Positions 28,388 to 41,633 are shown, counted from the stretch's first letter. The stretch: DNA of 64,000 nucleotides from Hydractinia symbiolongicarpus (GCF_029227915.1 NC_079888.1:13869001-13933000); one strand, 5' to 3'. Notes: a model not told the origin generated them from the letters alone. A program made the numbers and translations.

Positions 28388-29640
28388 AAGAGCAGCTCGA
28401 ATCATCACAACGCAAACAAAAGTATTCTAGACAAACCGGCAGACATCTATTATTTGAGCTTAATGAGATGGTGAGAAAATATCTTCTATCATTGAGCAAA
28501 AGAGGTGGAGTAGTCAATACAACAGTAGCAAATGCAACAGCCAAAGCTCTGATGAGTAAGTATCCTCACGCTGTCGGTCAAGTTGACATCGACTCATCGC
28601 GTTAGGCGAAACGCCTATTTTCCCGAATAAATTTTGTCAAGCGGAGAAAAACATCGTCAACGGTGGACATACCTGATGGGGCTCGAAAGGAGATAGAGTT
28701 CTTATATCTCCATGACATTGTATCGAAAGTAGAACAGTACAACATACCATCTGCCTTAATTTTAAATATCGATCGAACTCCGTTAAAGTACGTTCCAGTA
28801 GATAACGAAACAATGCCGGCAAAGGGAGTTTACTCTGTGACGATTGAAGGAAGTGTGGATAGGCGTTCAATAACTGGAACATTTACCATTTCGTTTGATG
28901 GAAAATTTCTTCCTATTCAATTTATTTATGGTGGCAAGACAACGAAAAGTTTACCGAGGTTTGAATTTCCAAAAGATTTCAGCCTCAGCACAAATCCCAA
29001 ACATTTTTTAAACACGGATGAATCGTTAAGTTCTTGAAAAAAGTCATCAAGCCTTATGTAATCAAACAAAGATAGATCCTGAAATAATCTACGGATCAGA
29101 AAGCACTCGTCATCATGGACGTCTTTACTTGTCAAATGACGGCAGCTGTACTCGACGCCTTTAAAGAAGCAAACATATGAATCGTCCATGTCTCTGCTAA
29201 TATGACAAAGTTCTACCAGCCACTTGATCTGAGGGTCAATGGTTTCTGCAAACGATTTCTCAAAGGTAAATTTAACGAATGGTAGTCAGACCAAGTGAAG
29301 GCGCAGCTGGATAATGGTGTTAAGACTGATGACGTCCAAGTAGGATTACAGTTGTCCAAACTTCACGCCGGTTGGATTGTGGGATTCTACAACCACAAGC
29401 ACGCCGAAAGGGAAAGAAATTATTGATAGTGGATGAAAAAGTGCTGGTATTTTTGATGCCTTAGAACTCGGTTCAAGCAAAATGCCATCGATTGATCCTT
29501 TCCAAGATATAGATCCGATGCTCAGTAATGATGTTGAGCAATCTGATGATAGCCATCTCTTAGCAAATTGTGATTTCACAGTTAAGCAATTGAAGCGTTA
29601 TGTGGAAGATTCAAGAAAGTGATGACAATACTGACTTAGA
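28388..29640 (+). pseudogene. pogo-like transposase, catalytic part
   Basis: The frame from 28392 gives 'KYLLSLSKRGGVVNTTVANA' and 'YPHAVGQVDIDSS', a TAG where Trp is expected, then 'DIPDGARKEIEF', 'ALILNIDRTP' (first Asp), 'IYGGKTTKSLPRFEFP' and 'NPKHF'. After the stop at 29035-29037 and further shifts come 'VIMDVF' (second Asp) and 'FYQPLDLRVNG' (third Asp). These are the DDD core blocks of DDE_1/Tigger transposases. Several stops and shifts make it inactive. Confidence 0.8.
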
Positions 29641-29920
29641 ATGGGAAGAGGGAGATAATTAAATTTACTTAGCCTAAACTTGTATATTTTATACATCTTT
29701 GATTACGGTAAAGACCAATGTGATTTAACGAATACATTTTTTTCTTGGATTTTGCCCATTAGCGAAAGTTTTTTCACGCAAATACGAACCTTATTTTGAA
29801 TTCGCGAAAGTTTTTTTCCGCGAATTTTGTTTCAAAAATCGCAAAAGGGGAAAGTTTTTGTCAAATATTTCGCATTTTCTTTGACACGCGAAAGTTAATG
29901 CCCGCGAAAGTTTCCGCCCT

Positions 29921-32495
29921 TAAAGTATAGAAAGAAAAGCCAGAATGTCCGAATTAAAAACGTAAAGCCTGTGTGTAGTTTTAACACTTACATGGTTTTT
30001 ATATCAGATTTGTGCAAATTTTATTTTTAAAGCTTTAGGTGATTTTAAAAATTCCTGACATGATAAAAAGGTGGAGTCAACATATTTGGAGATGATGCGA
30101 ATCATGAAAATATTAACAGTTACAAAATTTCAGAACTATTAAGAAATTAGGAGATATTAAACTTTAAATTTCATGGAGGCATATATACCCCTCCCCACCA
30201 AATCGATTGAAGGCTACAACCTTGGACATAATGTATTTGGAAAGTGTATCGCTCCGTAAAACTAGCGCATTTGCAATGCTGGTTACCCTACCTACACATC
30301 TGCCAATCTAAAAGGTTTTGCAGCGTACTGGCTGCAGAGTACTGGCAATGTGATGCTGTTTGCCTATTTTGAGAAAAAGCTAAAAAGTATTTCCGCATAA
30401 CCAGACAAAATTCATGTCTCGTTACAGTCAAAAGGAGGCCAATTTTGGCAAATTAAATCCTGCAATAATTTCCCTGTAAAAATAACAACATGCAGACAAC
30501 GCTACCTGATTTAAGTGATGAAAAAAATATGAAAGTTTAAAAATATAACTTCACCATAAAAATTAATTTCTTTCTTAAAGGTATAAGTACGCATTGTACT
30601 TACCTTTCGTCTTCAATTCTTTTTTTCAGTTATGGGAAGAAGTATATAACACTTCCCAGTTGATAATGTATACTACTATTTGTTAGTAAGGAAAGGTGTT
30701 CGAGTTTTCTTTTGAGGTAAAACCAGTTGATTTGTGATATATGGTATATTGTGCTCAACAATTTCCATTATACAGAAAATGAGTTTGTTGTTTTATGAAA
30801 TGCAATTGTGTTCGCCATTATGCCTTCAATGTTGTGCATTTTGTGTAAATTTACATGTTGTTTTTCAACGCTAAAAATCATGCGCAGAGTGAAAAAGTCA
30901 AAAGTCATTCACACATTAATGAACTACATCCTGTATTGGCTACGCTTCGTCGCAAAAGCCCATGTTTCGCTTATACACACAATTTCTTTCCGTAACTGAA
31001 ATAGTCTCGAAGATTCTGTATTTTAAAGTAATAATATTTAATTTTTTAAATTTTTTTAGTCTTTACTCATAGAACATAATGATTCTCAAGACAGGGAACT
31101 TTAGAACTTTTCAAAAAATTTACAACTTAGCACAATAAAGGGAATGTTGGTGAAGGCAATTTTTGGTGATATTTGCACTCTACGCCTGCGTACACCTTTC
31201 TAATTCATATATAAAATACAGTTGCACTAGAAAGCAATGGAAAGAAGAGTTTAATAATGTCAAAGAACAAACTGCGTCCCTGCAATGTCGACCTTACTGT
31301 AAACATAATCATGATTTGTCCCTGAAGGAAGAGTAAAGAATCCAAATGTGGATGCTATGAATGCCGTTTCTTTTACTTGAAATGTATGATAATGTGTAAA
31401 CCAATTAAAAAGACGTTGAAATAAAATAATGAGTACCATTTTTGAAATGTTTCCTTAAAATTTAGTTGCGCTTACTCAAGCTTAAATATTGAAACAGTAT
31501 CTATTGATAGAAATAAACGCATACAAAGATATTTAAATTAAAGAGGTTCAAAAAAAAATTAAAGATGCGATCAGGATTGAAATTATTTAAAATACACAAA
31601 TGACTAAAGGCATCAAGAAGCAATATCTATCAACAAGATTAAGATAAGAATTGTTTTTTAAACTCTAGCTTTCAAGTTGTATATTGATTTTTGTACTTTC
31701 TCTTCACAAGCACTACGCTAGTCAAGGTCTAAATGCAAATGCAACATATTTGTTTTACTATCATTCTAAATCATAATCTTTTCATCTAACCAAGTTGTTT
31801 CAGCCTTCCCCAGGCGAAGTATTTCCAGACACAAGTAAAGGTCGAAATGAAACGAAATTGTTAGTTTTAAAAGGCGTTTTTTTTACCATGTTATAAAAAA
31901 ATTTAGTTTGGATGATAAGTTTAACAAGAATCGCCAAAACTATTTCGATTACTAATAAAATAAACTCATAAAACAACTATACTCTGAAACAACAAGTAGC
32001 TATCATTTTTAAGGTAAGATGATTCTTGGACCTTATTCTGCCACATAGCTTTGTTCTAAATAACATCAGTATCACTTTTAAATGTCTTTAATTATTATTA
32101 GAGTAAGAAAGATAACAATGAATGAAAGAATGAAAACACCACAGGAAAAATATACCATATCTCAAGAAATAAACGCTGCACAATGTAACATTCGAGTTCA
32201 GTAAGGAAAAAGATTTAGTTCCTCGAATTTTTAAAGATTTGCGGACACATGGATAACCTTTGTGTGGCATCTTTCGGCTAAATACAGCTTAACCTAAAAT
32301 GTTATCTCCGTGACGTCGTTGATGGTATTAACATATCATTAAAAGTTAAAAAAAACAGGAAGCACAAAAACCTGTCAAGACTATCACAAAATCTAAATTC
32401 TTTTTGCACAAAGTGTGAAAAGGAGATCTGTTACTGATAATATTACTTCGACCTAGCGAATAGTACAACTTTAGAATGAGAAAGTTAGTAGTTTT
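29921..32495. other. AT-rich non-coding DNA
   Basis: No gene, RNA or recognised element seen. Short ORFs such as 30808-30999 lack support. Confidence 0.5.
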
Positions 32496-32580
32496 TGTTA
32501 TGGTGCCATGTGTGTTGTTATGATGCCATGTGTGTTGTTATGGTGCCATGTGTGTTGTTATGGTGCCATGTGTATTGTCA
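32496..32580. repeat. 20-bp tandem repeat, four copies
   Basis: Unit TGTTATGGTGCCATGTGTGT repeats four times without spacers and with one or two changes per copy. No spacers means it is a minisatellite, not a CRISPR. The flanking DNA to 33829 has no recognisable gene. Confidence 0.9.
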
Positions 32581-33829
32581 TATGTGTTTAAAGTTCTAAC
32601 GTATTGCTCAAAACATAGCGATCAGAACACAGAAACGCTATGAGGTAACGAACAAAATTTCTTAGAAGTTGACTGTATTCAATTGAAATCGAAATTTGGA
32701 TTACTTTAAAATTTCTTTTGATCGAGCAAGATGTGACTGTTGTTCATTGCATTATGTTTTATATATTTAATTAATTATTTTAACGTATTGTATATGTTAT
32801 GCAACTATTATTGACAGAGATAAGGATAAAAGATAAAAATGACACACCTCTTTTTTTGTTGAAAACATTATTTATTAATATTTATTTAACTTTTACCGAA
32901 AAAGAAATATTATTTATCCAAATTAATTTTACATACATAACAGGGGCTCGCTCGTGCGGAAAAAAATTATGATTATTTCATTCAATGTCACGTATCCTAT
33001 AAATAGAACTGAAGCTTATCTTACGTAATATGGAATTTTTTAAAAATATAAATTCACACAATAGAGATTTTTGATATATAGTTTAACAGTGTTGTAAACT
33101 TTAAATTAATTATTCTATTTTTTACTTATAACATCTGGCTGAACGGAATCACTTTGACGTCATAGCTATTTTTCATTCTTTAAAGACAACGCGGATGTTT
33201 GCAATTGCTTTATGCATCCAACAAAAACCACTACGTGCATAAAAACTCAAAAATTTTATACTTTAATTATTTATTAACACTTAACCCACTTCCCTCCAGG
33301 GTATTTCGAAAATATTATGACCTTCCCCTTTATAACTTTTCACAGGCTTGTCCAAATTGAATTAAACTTGACACACTTATAGTACGTCATGAATGACACA
33401 AAATGGCAGCAATAAATTTCTGCTTATATCAGCAATTTTACTGCAACGTCATGGGAAGCTTGAAATTGGTCTAATACACCACTATCAGCTTAAAATTTAA
33501 TTATCTACGTTCTAGAACGAATTTTTTACATTCTGTATAAAGTTTTTAACAGCCAAATAAATTTTTTTGACATGTTTTCGGTTTTTAATTAGGTCGCATA
33601 AATCGAATTTGACCGAAATTTCTTTCTGATTTTTGGGTAAAATCTGAAAAATCGAGTAATCGGATTATTCACGTCACCAAATGGGGCTATTACAAAAATC
33701 GTTGCGTTTTCGCAAATTTAAAAGTTAGCAGAATAATAAAAGGATTGTTGTTTTCTGATAATAAGATAGTGGCTAGGACGAAAACAATATTTTATGATTG
33801 TTTTTGCGAGAAAATTGAGCTTCGAGCAA

Positions 33830-35063
33830 AGCGAAATTGTGGAGCACGTTTGCTACGCGAAGTATACCAAGATCAAAATTACATTAGAAAAAAAATCACA
33901 TAAAATCAGCGTAAGGAAATATGACTGATATTTTTTCCGAAAAGGTAGGTTATTTTTTTTATCTACTAGAACAAATATGCTTGGACCGAGCAGCTCTAAT
34001 AAAAGCTAGCTAAAAATGCCAATAAATAGGCTTTGTACCCCCTACCTTATCTTTCGTAGGGCGCACTATAATATTTTGAACGTTTATAATGCGCAAAAAC
34101 GTGTTATATTTATGGCTTCATTAAAAAGAAGGTTTTAAAGTACCAAATTATCAGCTTACATTGGCATGCTCGTGGTATCCTTTTCATAAAGCAGAAGACA
34201 AGTAAGTTGCGAAGGTATGGATGATTTGAAAGTTATTTTTATGTTTTTTCCTTGGTTTGATGTAGCTAGCTAACAAAATTACTTTTTGATGCCTGTGGCC
34301 ACCATGGAAATTTTTTTTTTGCTGTCATCCTTCAATCGAATCATTAGCTAGCTACCTCTAGCTACATTCAGAAAAAGAAATTCAATCCACAAGTATTAAC
34401 AAAATAATTATTTCTTTTTAAAATTTATTATACTATTTTTAAATATTTCCTAAAACTCAAGTTGCTTTTTTTGTTGTTGCATCGTGGAAATAAATTTAAG
34501 TCAACAATCCAAAACTAACAGGGAAAAATACCTCTTCATTCTTTAAGGTATTTGCTCATCTGTACTTTTGCTACTAGGGTCTTTTTACTGTTATATGTTC
34601 TAAATCTGAACTATTTTATCAAATGGTGCCTTTATCTGGAAATTTTACTTTGTTTACCTACTTTCGCATGTTGTTAAATTCTTCAACACTCGAACCTTGC
34701 AATAAATTTTTTAAGAAGTGAGATTATGTACGACGTGTGAAGTCACAAATGACCAAGTGGACTTTTGTTCGATAATAGTGGTGATATTGGTTACTGTAAT
34801 TATTGTTTTTTACGTTTGGACATATATAAAAATATTCAAAAAGATAAAAAAAAATTAGGGCTTCATCATTTTCTTTACACATCTAACCCTATGTTTTTGC
34901 ATTGTGTTTCATGAGCTTACAATAATGTTGTATAGCTAAGTTATGATACGTAAAAACTACTCTTGAACGACCCTTTAAGAACGTGAAGCCACATAATGAC
35001 CTTAATCAAATTTCATGGTTTTCGTAACTTTTTGTGTTCAGTATGGTAGATTAGTACGCCTGT
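33830..35063 (-). repeat. inverted partner of the 24640-26110 repeat
   Basis: This region is the reverse complement of the earlier copy in the same block order, shorter by about 200 bp through indels. It lies outside the pogo-like element. The words AAGTTATGATACGTAAAAAC and GCGCAAAAACGTGTTATATT are exact landmarks. Confidence 0.8.
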
Positions 35064-36655
35064 GAGTTTTTCGGTATCAGGGAATCTTTTTGTGGTGCAT
35101 TATTATTACTGTCAAATGCAGAATTTCTGGAGCTTTTTTGTATTGTGGCAGGGGTTATTTTTATAATTTCGAATTTTTGGAACACAATAAATAAATAACC
35201 TTGGGAAGAGTTCATTTATTATTTTTTGCAATAATAAACTTACTAGACTTATTGATAAATTTATAAGAAGAATGTCGCTTGTGGCATACTACTCAGTAAA
35301 TAAACTAATGGACAAATTGTTCTCCTCTGAAAGGAACTGTGAAAACGAAAGAAAATTTTTGCAGAGGAACATTGGATTGCAAACTTTAAAATACTTTTCT
35401 GCGAAAACCAGTCGATTTATTAATTTGTTTTTTATTAAGTTACAGTTTAAAGTTCTTGTAATATCAGCCTGGTGTTTCTTATGATCATGTTTCTTATCAT
35501 AAAAACACGTTTTTTTGTTTGCAATAAATCAGACAAGCTGATATTTATTAGAATGAAGCTAGGCTTTGTGTGTGCACTCCTATATATAAAAACGATTGTT
35601 GTAACTTGCAAAATTTCTGTGTGATTATGCCTGTAACATGGATGTTGTTTTGAATAGTTTTTGTCGTTTTCTTATGGGTTCTTATGGGTTCTCATGGTTT
35701 TTGTTTTGTTTTTTTAGGTCATCTAGCTACACCTCAGGAGGCGGGAAGTTTAATGTATAGACAAGAATGTAATTTTACTACGCGCCAGACGTGAATAAAC
35801 AAACAAATTAAACCCTACATGATGTTGTCATTATTATTTTGTAAATTTTTACATTAAAGATCAGATTCAAAATCACGTTTTTTATTTACAAAAAATGGAA
35901 GTTAATTTCAAATGTTTTGTATTGTTAGAATGCTTTCAGAAATGTTCAAAACCACGCAATTAAAATTTCCAGAAGATACATTATGTTTTATTATTTTCTG
36001 CATTCGTTCTCGTCTGATTTGTTCTTGCGTTGTTTTAATGCCTACACAACTTCCGAATTCAGTCCTACTTTGTTCTCACTTATGAAACTTTACGGTAGTT
36101 TAAAAAGAAGTGCAAGAAAATTCAGATTGTAGTTTCTTCTTATTTTCTAACAAAATTCTGACTCCAGGTTGTTAATTGTAAAATTAGTTTTGTTTCTATT
36201 CATCGGAAAATATTTGGGTCCTCTTCTTATACAGCTGTTCTTACAAAAAAAAGCGCGTAGTCCTGTCACGTTTTCTAGAAATTTCTAAAAAATATACCAG
36301 AGCAGGTGATTTGAATTGCTCAATTAGTTCTTGCAATTTTCCCGAATGTGGATGGCTCATTCAAATTAATTCTAGTGTAGCAAAATTGTATTTCGGCAAA
36401 ATAAAAATTACGTTAGAGAATCAGTACGCCGTTTTCGCTAAACTGAGTGTCAAATGACCCTATGTTTTTTCTCATCCTGACTATAGCAGGGAGAGGGAGA
36501 GTGCCTACAGCTTCAAGGCCCTTATCCCTGCGAACATTGCCGCCTCTGGTTCTTGATGAAAAATTTTGCTTGCAACTTGCGAGAGTGCTTCGCAAATTTT
36601 TTTTTAATTTCTATTTTTGTTTTTTTAGCTAGTTAACATCCATACTTGAAAAAAA
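35064..36655. other. non-coding DNA
   Basis: No supported gene. The 70-codon ORF at 35272-35484 has an ATG start but no recognisable domain or splice sites. Confidence 0.4.
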
Positions 36656-37010
36656 TTTCCGTGACGGACGGACAAAAATGTTTTCTTTATTAACAAGTTA
36701 TTTGACTCCAATTCAACATTCTCCATTTAAATCTTAGCAAAAATAGGGTGAGATAAATTTAGATAGATTTTTTCACAAATATTTTGTTTTCCAAGCTTTT
36801 CTGTGAAAAATTGTTATGCGTTATACCTCACGTCACCAATTATAGTTCTCATAGTTTATCTGTTGCGGTAACTATGCTTGTACTTAAACCTCAATATGTT
36901 TAACCTGTCTCTTCAGGGTGCATTATTTACAAAAGCTTCAAGTAAAATATCTGATTTATCACTCTTTTTAATAAAAATGGGGATCATTAAAGTGTCCGTC
37001 CGTCACGAAA
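36656..37010. repeat. 355-bp candidate MITE
   Basis: TTTCCGTGACGGACGGACA at 36656-36674 and TGTCCGTCCGTCACGAAA at 36993-37010 are inverted copies differing by one base. The inside is AT-rich and non-coding. The target duplication is not clear. Confidence 0.6.
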
Positions 37011-38561
37011 TCCGCCGTTTTTTTATCTAATGATATGTAAGGCACCACGTTAGCAGAACTGACAAATGTCGCCAATGCTCCAAAGATTTCAAGAAATCTA
37101 GAGATCCACAAGATAGATTTTTTTAACCCACGGCCGACGAATCACCTGTCCATAAACAATGGTGCAAACAGGATGGCGACCTAGATGTGTGTGTTCATTT
37201 AGAAATACCATTGAGTGTCAACCCGTGTATCACTTGCCTTTAATGCCGCGGTATTTACCTTAAAAGTGAAGAGTGGATGGAATGACATCTTTGTTATCAG
37301 TGGTTTCACGAAGATTGCTTTCATAAATAAAACTATACATCTAATTCTAATTGAGATATTACTGTAACAAATTCCACCGATTTTAGGACTAAAACAAAGT
37401 AGTTTTGTTACGACCGAAGAGAATATTTTACCTTTTTTATCAGATCAAAAATTTACTTATTAAAGGTTATCAGTCTGAGTCATCATCAGAATTCATTTTA
37501 ATTTTTATCGGTACTCAAAGTATCGTTTGTCTGTCCGTAATGATCACTGAATTTCGTAATAGCCCCAAATTCTCACAAAGACTCCCCTTGACGAGGTAAA
37601 GTTATCTTGTAAGTTTCAAGTCCTAGGAATAATCCTAACGAAAGCTACTATATTTTCCCAATTATAAGAACTTTATAGACATTTTTAGGAGTAGTCTCGA
37701 GCCAACACTTACAGTTCTTAGATGTATGGAACCTAAATTTTAGCTTACAGGTGCCTAATAGATAAATTTGAAAAGTAAGTATCATAACCATGCAACATAG
37801 CAACAAAAAGTCATTATTAAGAAAAACTAGGGAATTGGGGGTGGGGCAGACCCCCCCAGGATCGAATAGGTTAACTTACTTTTTTATATTCTCAAAAAAT
37901 TCTTTTTTCATTTAAAACTTTTTTAGCTGCTGAGGTGCTGTATAAAATAATTGAAAAGTAGATAGACTCCAAAGTCCATTTCACATTTCTCTTCGACTTA
38001 GCGGGCATAAAGAAGTTAAGTTATACAGTGTTGATTCCCTCAATAATTTTCGCTATTGTCAGTTTCTGCCGCAAAAAAGCTTTTGTGTCCGTCCTCGACA
38101 TTTTTTTGTAAACATTTGAAAATTATCAAAAATACAGACGTGAGAAGTAAAAGTTCTTTTCCGTCTGAAGCAATAATAGATATCAAGTAAACGTTAGTGA
38201 AGCAACCTGCTGCGAAGAAGGAAAAAAAGAAGAAGAAAAAAGAAGAAGAAAACGAAGAAGACAAAAAATTCAATGTATACATTATTATTTTAGAAGGAGG
38301 GGATGGAATATGATTATTTTATTTATTTTCGAAATAAAGGCCCCTTAGGGAAGTATAAAGCATGTTAATATAACTGCTGAATTTTTAATCATTTTATCTT
38401 GTGAATGAATCTTTCCGAAGTAGCATTATTGTGTGGGATATTACAAGTTTAAAAGTCTTTTGAAAACAAGCTGTTTACACTAGGGGTGCGGTGATAAGCG
38501 TCATAAAAGAATAACTGCTAAAGTTGTTTTCCTGTTAGGATGGGTAAACCCTGTCTTCCTA
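37011..38561. other. non-coding DNA with a purine-rich repeat
   Basis: 38215-38268 is a GAA/AAG-rich tract. The 80-codon minus ORF over it (38040-38282) gives Phe/Ser runs and is not believed. 37834-37858 has a G-rich run followed by a C run (a hairpin). Confidence 0.5.
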
Positions 38562-38570
38562 TTTATAAAG
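38562..38570 (+). promoter_or_regulatory. TATA box of the small secreted peptide gene
   Basis: TTTATAAAG lies 57 bp upstream of the ATG at 38619, the expected distance for a TATA box plus a short leader. Confidence 0.45.
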
Positions 38571-38618
38571 TCTCGTTGACGGATAATAGGTATATTTTGG
38601 TGAAAACCTTTGGTGAAA

Positions 38619-39277
38619 ATGAAGACTTTGGTGTTAACAATTCTGCTGACCACAATTCAGGTAAGTTGCTAAAACGTTTCTGTAGTAGAAGCTTTCAGTA
38701 TTGACTAAGGATGAAACCTGAAGTGAAACAAGGAGTTGTACGGTTTCATAAACAATGAAAAAGATTGTTCAAAAGGATTGAGCAGTACAACAAGCCAGCA
38801 ACAAAAATATATACCAAACTTTCTTTTCTCATAAGCTTTTTATTTTGTTTGTGTTATTTCAATTAAACTTTACCACTAAAGACACTGTTCTTGTAGCGTT
38901 TTTAAAATATAAATATATAATAAAATAAAATCATATCTGCTTTTTCGGTAAAGATGAAGACACATAAAGGCAGAAGGGAAACTTACGGTGGTTTACTGAG
39001 ATTTTCCGTATTCCTGAATTTTTTTACTATCATTTCATTTTAGATTTCTTCACAGCTACCTGTGCTGCGAATGTATTTCCCAGATTTTCCATCACAATTG
39101 TTCTCCAAAAACGACGCTGCTTTCCTCAAAAATGGCAACATCGCGATGGATCACCCCTGCAAACACGGGTTACCGAAGCCAAGAAATAATGAAAAGGGAA
39201 TATTTGTTCGAAAATGCCTAGTCAACAAGAAGAAGTCAAAATGTATTTTTACCATTGGAAAATATCCATTTTCATAA
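38619..39277 (+). CDS. small secreted cationic peptide precursor, two exons (91 aa)
   Basis: Exon 1 (38619-38660) encodes 'MKTLVLTILLTTIQ', a signal-peptide core, and ends at a strong donor (CAG|GTAAGT). Exon 2 (39044-39277) follows the acceptor CATTTTAG in phase 0 and runs to TAA. The mature part begins after 'ISSQLP', has three Cys ('HPCKHG', 'RKCLVN', 'KSKCIF') and a Lys-rich C-terminal half. A TATA box lies upstream and an AATAAA about 350 bp downstream. The odd Cys count suggests either a free Cys or a dimer. It could be an antimicrobial or signalling peptide, but I do not recognise the family. The gene model rests on splice logic alone. Confidence 0.6.
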
Positions 39278-39894
39278 TTAAATTCTCCAAGAGGTCTCGA
39301 ATAGCGTCACTTTTTCCTCTCCTTTTTTTAGTTATGAACTCGTTCGTTTTTTTTCTTCTGTCAATTACCAGACCCCTTCTTTTATGAACACTTTTTACAT
39401 TAAGCAGCTATTCTAGTATAACACTTGACATTCATGCGTTTAATGTGAACTATCGCTTAAAGGGAAATTCAACATCTTACGATTTCTACTTCAAATTTAT
39501 ATTGAATTATTATTTGTTTATATGGAAGTGTAAAAGTTAAATTTAAAAGAAGACCAAGGAGGCCGATATAAAAATACAGATGTTATTTTAATTGTTATAG
39601 CTTTTTAAATATACATCAGAGAAGTAGTATAATAAAAATAACTTCATGTTATTCTTACTTTCACGATACATGTTATTTACTACAAGATCATAATTTTTAA
39701 ATTTGCCTGGATGTAATTCAAAATGTGACTTCAACTAGGCGAAATATCCGTGTAAAGTTGTAGTAAGGAATTGATACGGGGTAACATTATTTAAAGACAA
39801 TACGGCCTGGCCGTTTAAAAATGCTTAAAATGCTTAGGTCTGGTAAGAGAACCTTCCCTGCACTACTATTAAATTTCCTGAACGAAAACTGTTA

Positions 39895-40022
39895 TCTCTT
39901 TAATAATAGCCGTATTTTGTCTGTTTGTCCACGAGAAAATCGACGTGCAACGGGCACACGAAATAGCGTGTAATTTAAAAAGACGGACGGCCCCGTGGAT
40001 ATTTCTACGGGTTAACGACTAG
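39895..40022 (+). mobile_element. 128-bp Helitron-like element A
   Basis: Begins TCTCTTTAATAATAG after an A, has the hairpin CCCGTGGATATTTCTACGGG (39992-40011), then GTTAACGA and CTAG. The next element starts at once, head to tail. Only the ends are present, as in internally deleted derivatives. Confidence 0.6.
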
Positions 40023-41327
40023 TCTCTTTAATAATAGCTTTATTTTGTCTGTCTGTTCAAAAGGGCTACCGACATTCCTTTGATCTTTCCGCAAATTTTT
40101 AGAAACAAGGGGGTTGTCTAGTAGAAAACTTTATAATTTATTAAAATAAATTAAAAAATTAATTTATTTCTTTAATTAAATCATTTACTTTAATTTATTA
40201 ACCTAACTAAGAAAAAAAATTAATTTATTAAAATCAATGCAATTATTTTAATACGCCATTTTTTGAAAGTGGTCGTGGTCAGTGCTAGGTTTGTAGGTCT
40301 GCGTTCTTTATGTGTTCTAAATGCTTTATTTTTGGAATATCTTTTGTATGTTTATACATGTTAAAATAAATATAGTGTCACGTTTTATAGCCATGTACAA
40401 GTCTTAAACCCATCATTTTTAGGATTTTTGGCTAGGAACTAAGATTCTTATTGAGCATTCTACTGCCAGCTAGCTAGCTAGTTTAGTTGGTACTATTCAG
40501 TTTAGTATAACAGCTTTTTATCCTAGCCAATATATTGTTATATGGAAGTTGTGTCTATCTAGCTAGCTCTTCATTTACCTCTGACTATAAAGTGAAAGTG
40601 GCCAAATGTAGTTTGGCTGCAACACAATTCTTTCTTATTGTAAATGCGGTTAGATAGCCACAACTTTTAACACTGTTATGAAAACTTATGTTGCAAAATA
40701 AAATTGCAAAGTATTTTTTTTAATTGAACATAATAATAACAACTTTCCTCGATTTTTTTTCACCGAAAATCGCAATAAAGTTTTTCTTAAAAATGGTGTT
40801 ACGCCTATACTTATGTGCGACATGTTCTACCTGTACAACCACTCAGTCCAGTGTTAACTACGGGCTGTTTCCTGTATTTTTTGTTTAACCTAGGTTGCGA
40901 TAACGTTTTTTTGGAAAAGAGTATTACACCTATATTTATGGATGTGTCACATTAATTACCTATACTAAGCGCTCAGGTTAAAGTTTTTTTGAACTTTCAC
41001 CAGGAACATCTCCTAAAAAATAAAAAAGGTTGGCCAGCTGCTTTTGGTATGACGGGAAACAACGAATTATATTCTGTGTTTTTATTTTAGCTTAAGTTGT
41101 CGAAAGTTATTTTTTGAATAATATGTTACACTTGAAACAACATAAAGTTGTGTGCACTTCACTTGATTTTCTACACACTATATAGCTGTACTAATTTATT
41201 TTTTAAAAATACATTACACCCGAAACACTATGTTGTGTGCGTTTCACTCGATTCACGACATACCTTCACAACATGGAGCGCTCCTTTGGGTTTTTAACGC
41301 CAGGCCGCACAGTTACTTACCGGCTAG
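40023..41327 (+). mobile_element. Helitron-like element B, about 1.3 kb
   Basis: Starts TCTCTTTAATAATAGC directly after the CTAG of element A and ends at CTAG 41324-41327. The 3' hairpin is damaged. The interior matches 42217-43942 and 45080-45660 in several blocks (for example GCAATAAAGTTTTT and ATTACACCTATA). No transposase is encoded. Confidence 0.5.
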
Positions 41328-41633
41328 TCTCTTTAATAATAGCCGTGTTCTGTCTGTGTGTCAGCGAAAGCCGCGTCCCGTAACGGAAACACGAAATTTT
41401 TAAAATGCGCACCAATACCAAATGCGATATATTTTTGTTCACTTTGTTGCGACGGGTAAATTTAAAGGACGGACGCCCCATGGATTTATTCACGGAATAA
41501 CGACTGGTCTATATTTTAATACCCGTATACGTCTGACTGTTACGCAAAATGGTACCGCAAATAGCAAGATTTACGCAATGCGGTATAAAAAGTGCGGGCG
41601 AACCCGTGGATTCTTTCACGAGGCACCGAGTAG
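41328..41633 (+). mobile_element. two short Helitron-like elements C (41328-41507) and D (41508-41633)
   Basis: C starts TCTCTTTAATAATAG and ends CCCATGGATTTATTCACGG plus CTGG. D starts TCTATATTTTAATACCC and ends CCCGTGGATTCTTTCACGAGG plus GTAG. They join head to tail without spacer. Ends are mutated but in the same layout. Confidence 0.5.

Larger units (their letters stand above)
21310..29920 (+). mobile_element. pogo/Tigger-like DNA transposon, disrupted by a nested insertion
   Basis: GGCATTAACTTTCG at 21333-21346 and its complement CGAAAGTTAATGCC at 29889-29902 are the best-preserved part of the terminal repeats, set in CGCGAAA-rich flanks on both sides. Inside, a DDE_1-type transposase lies in two parts (22281-22899 and 28388-29640). 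Exact ends and the expected TA target duplication are blurred. The element is dead. Confidence 0.7.

Noticed and set aside
28663-29037. Separate 124-codon host gene
   Set aside because: It is the middle of the pogo-like transposase, in frame with upstream and downstream blocks of that family.
32496-32580. CRISPR array
   Set aside because: The 20-bp units are contiguous with no spacers, and the DNA is eukaryotic.
38040-38282. 80-codon minus-strand protein
   Set aside because: Its Phe/Ser core is the antisense of a GAA/AAG purine tract.
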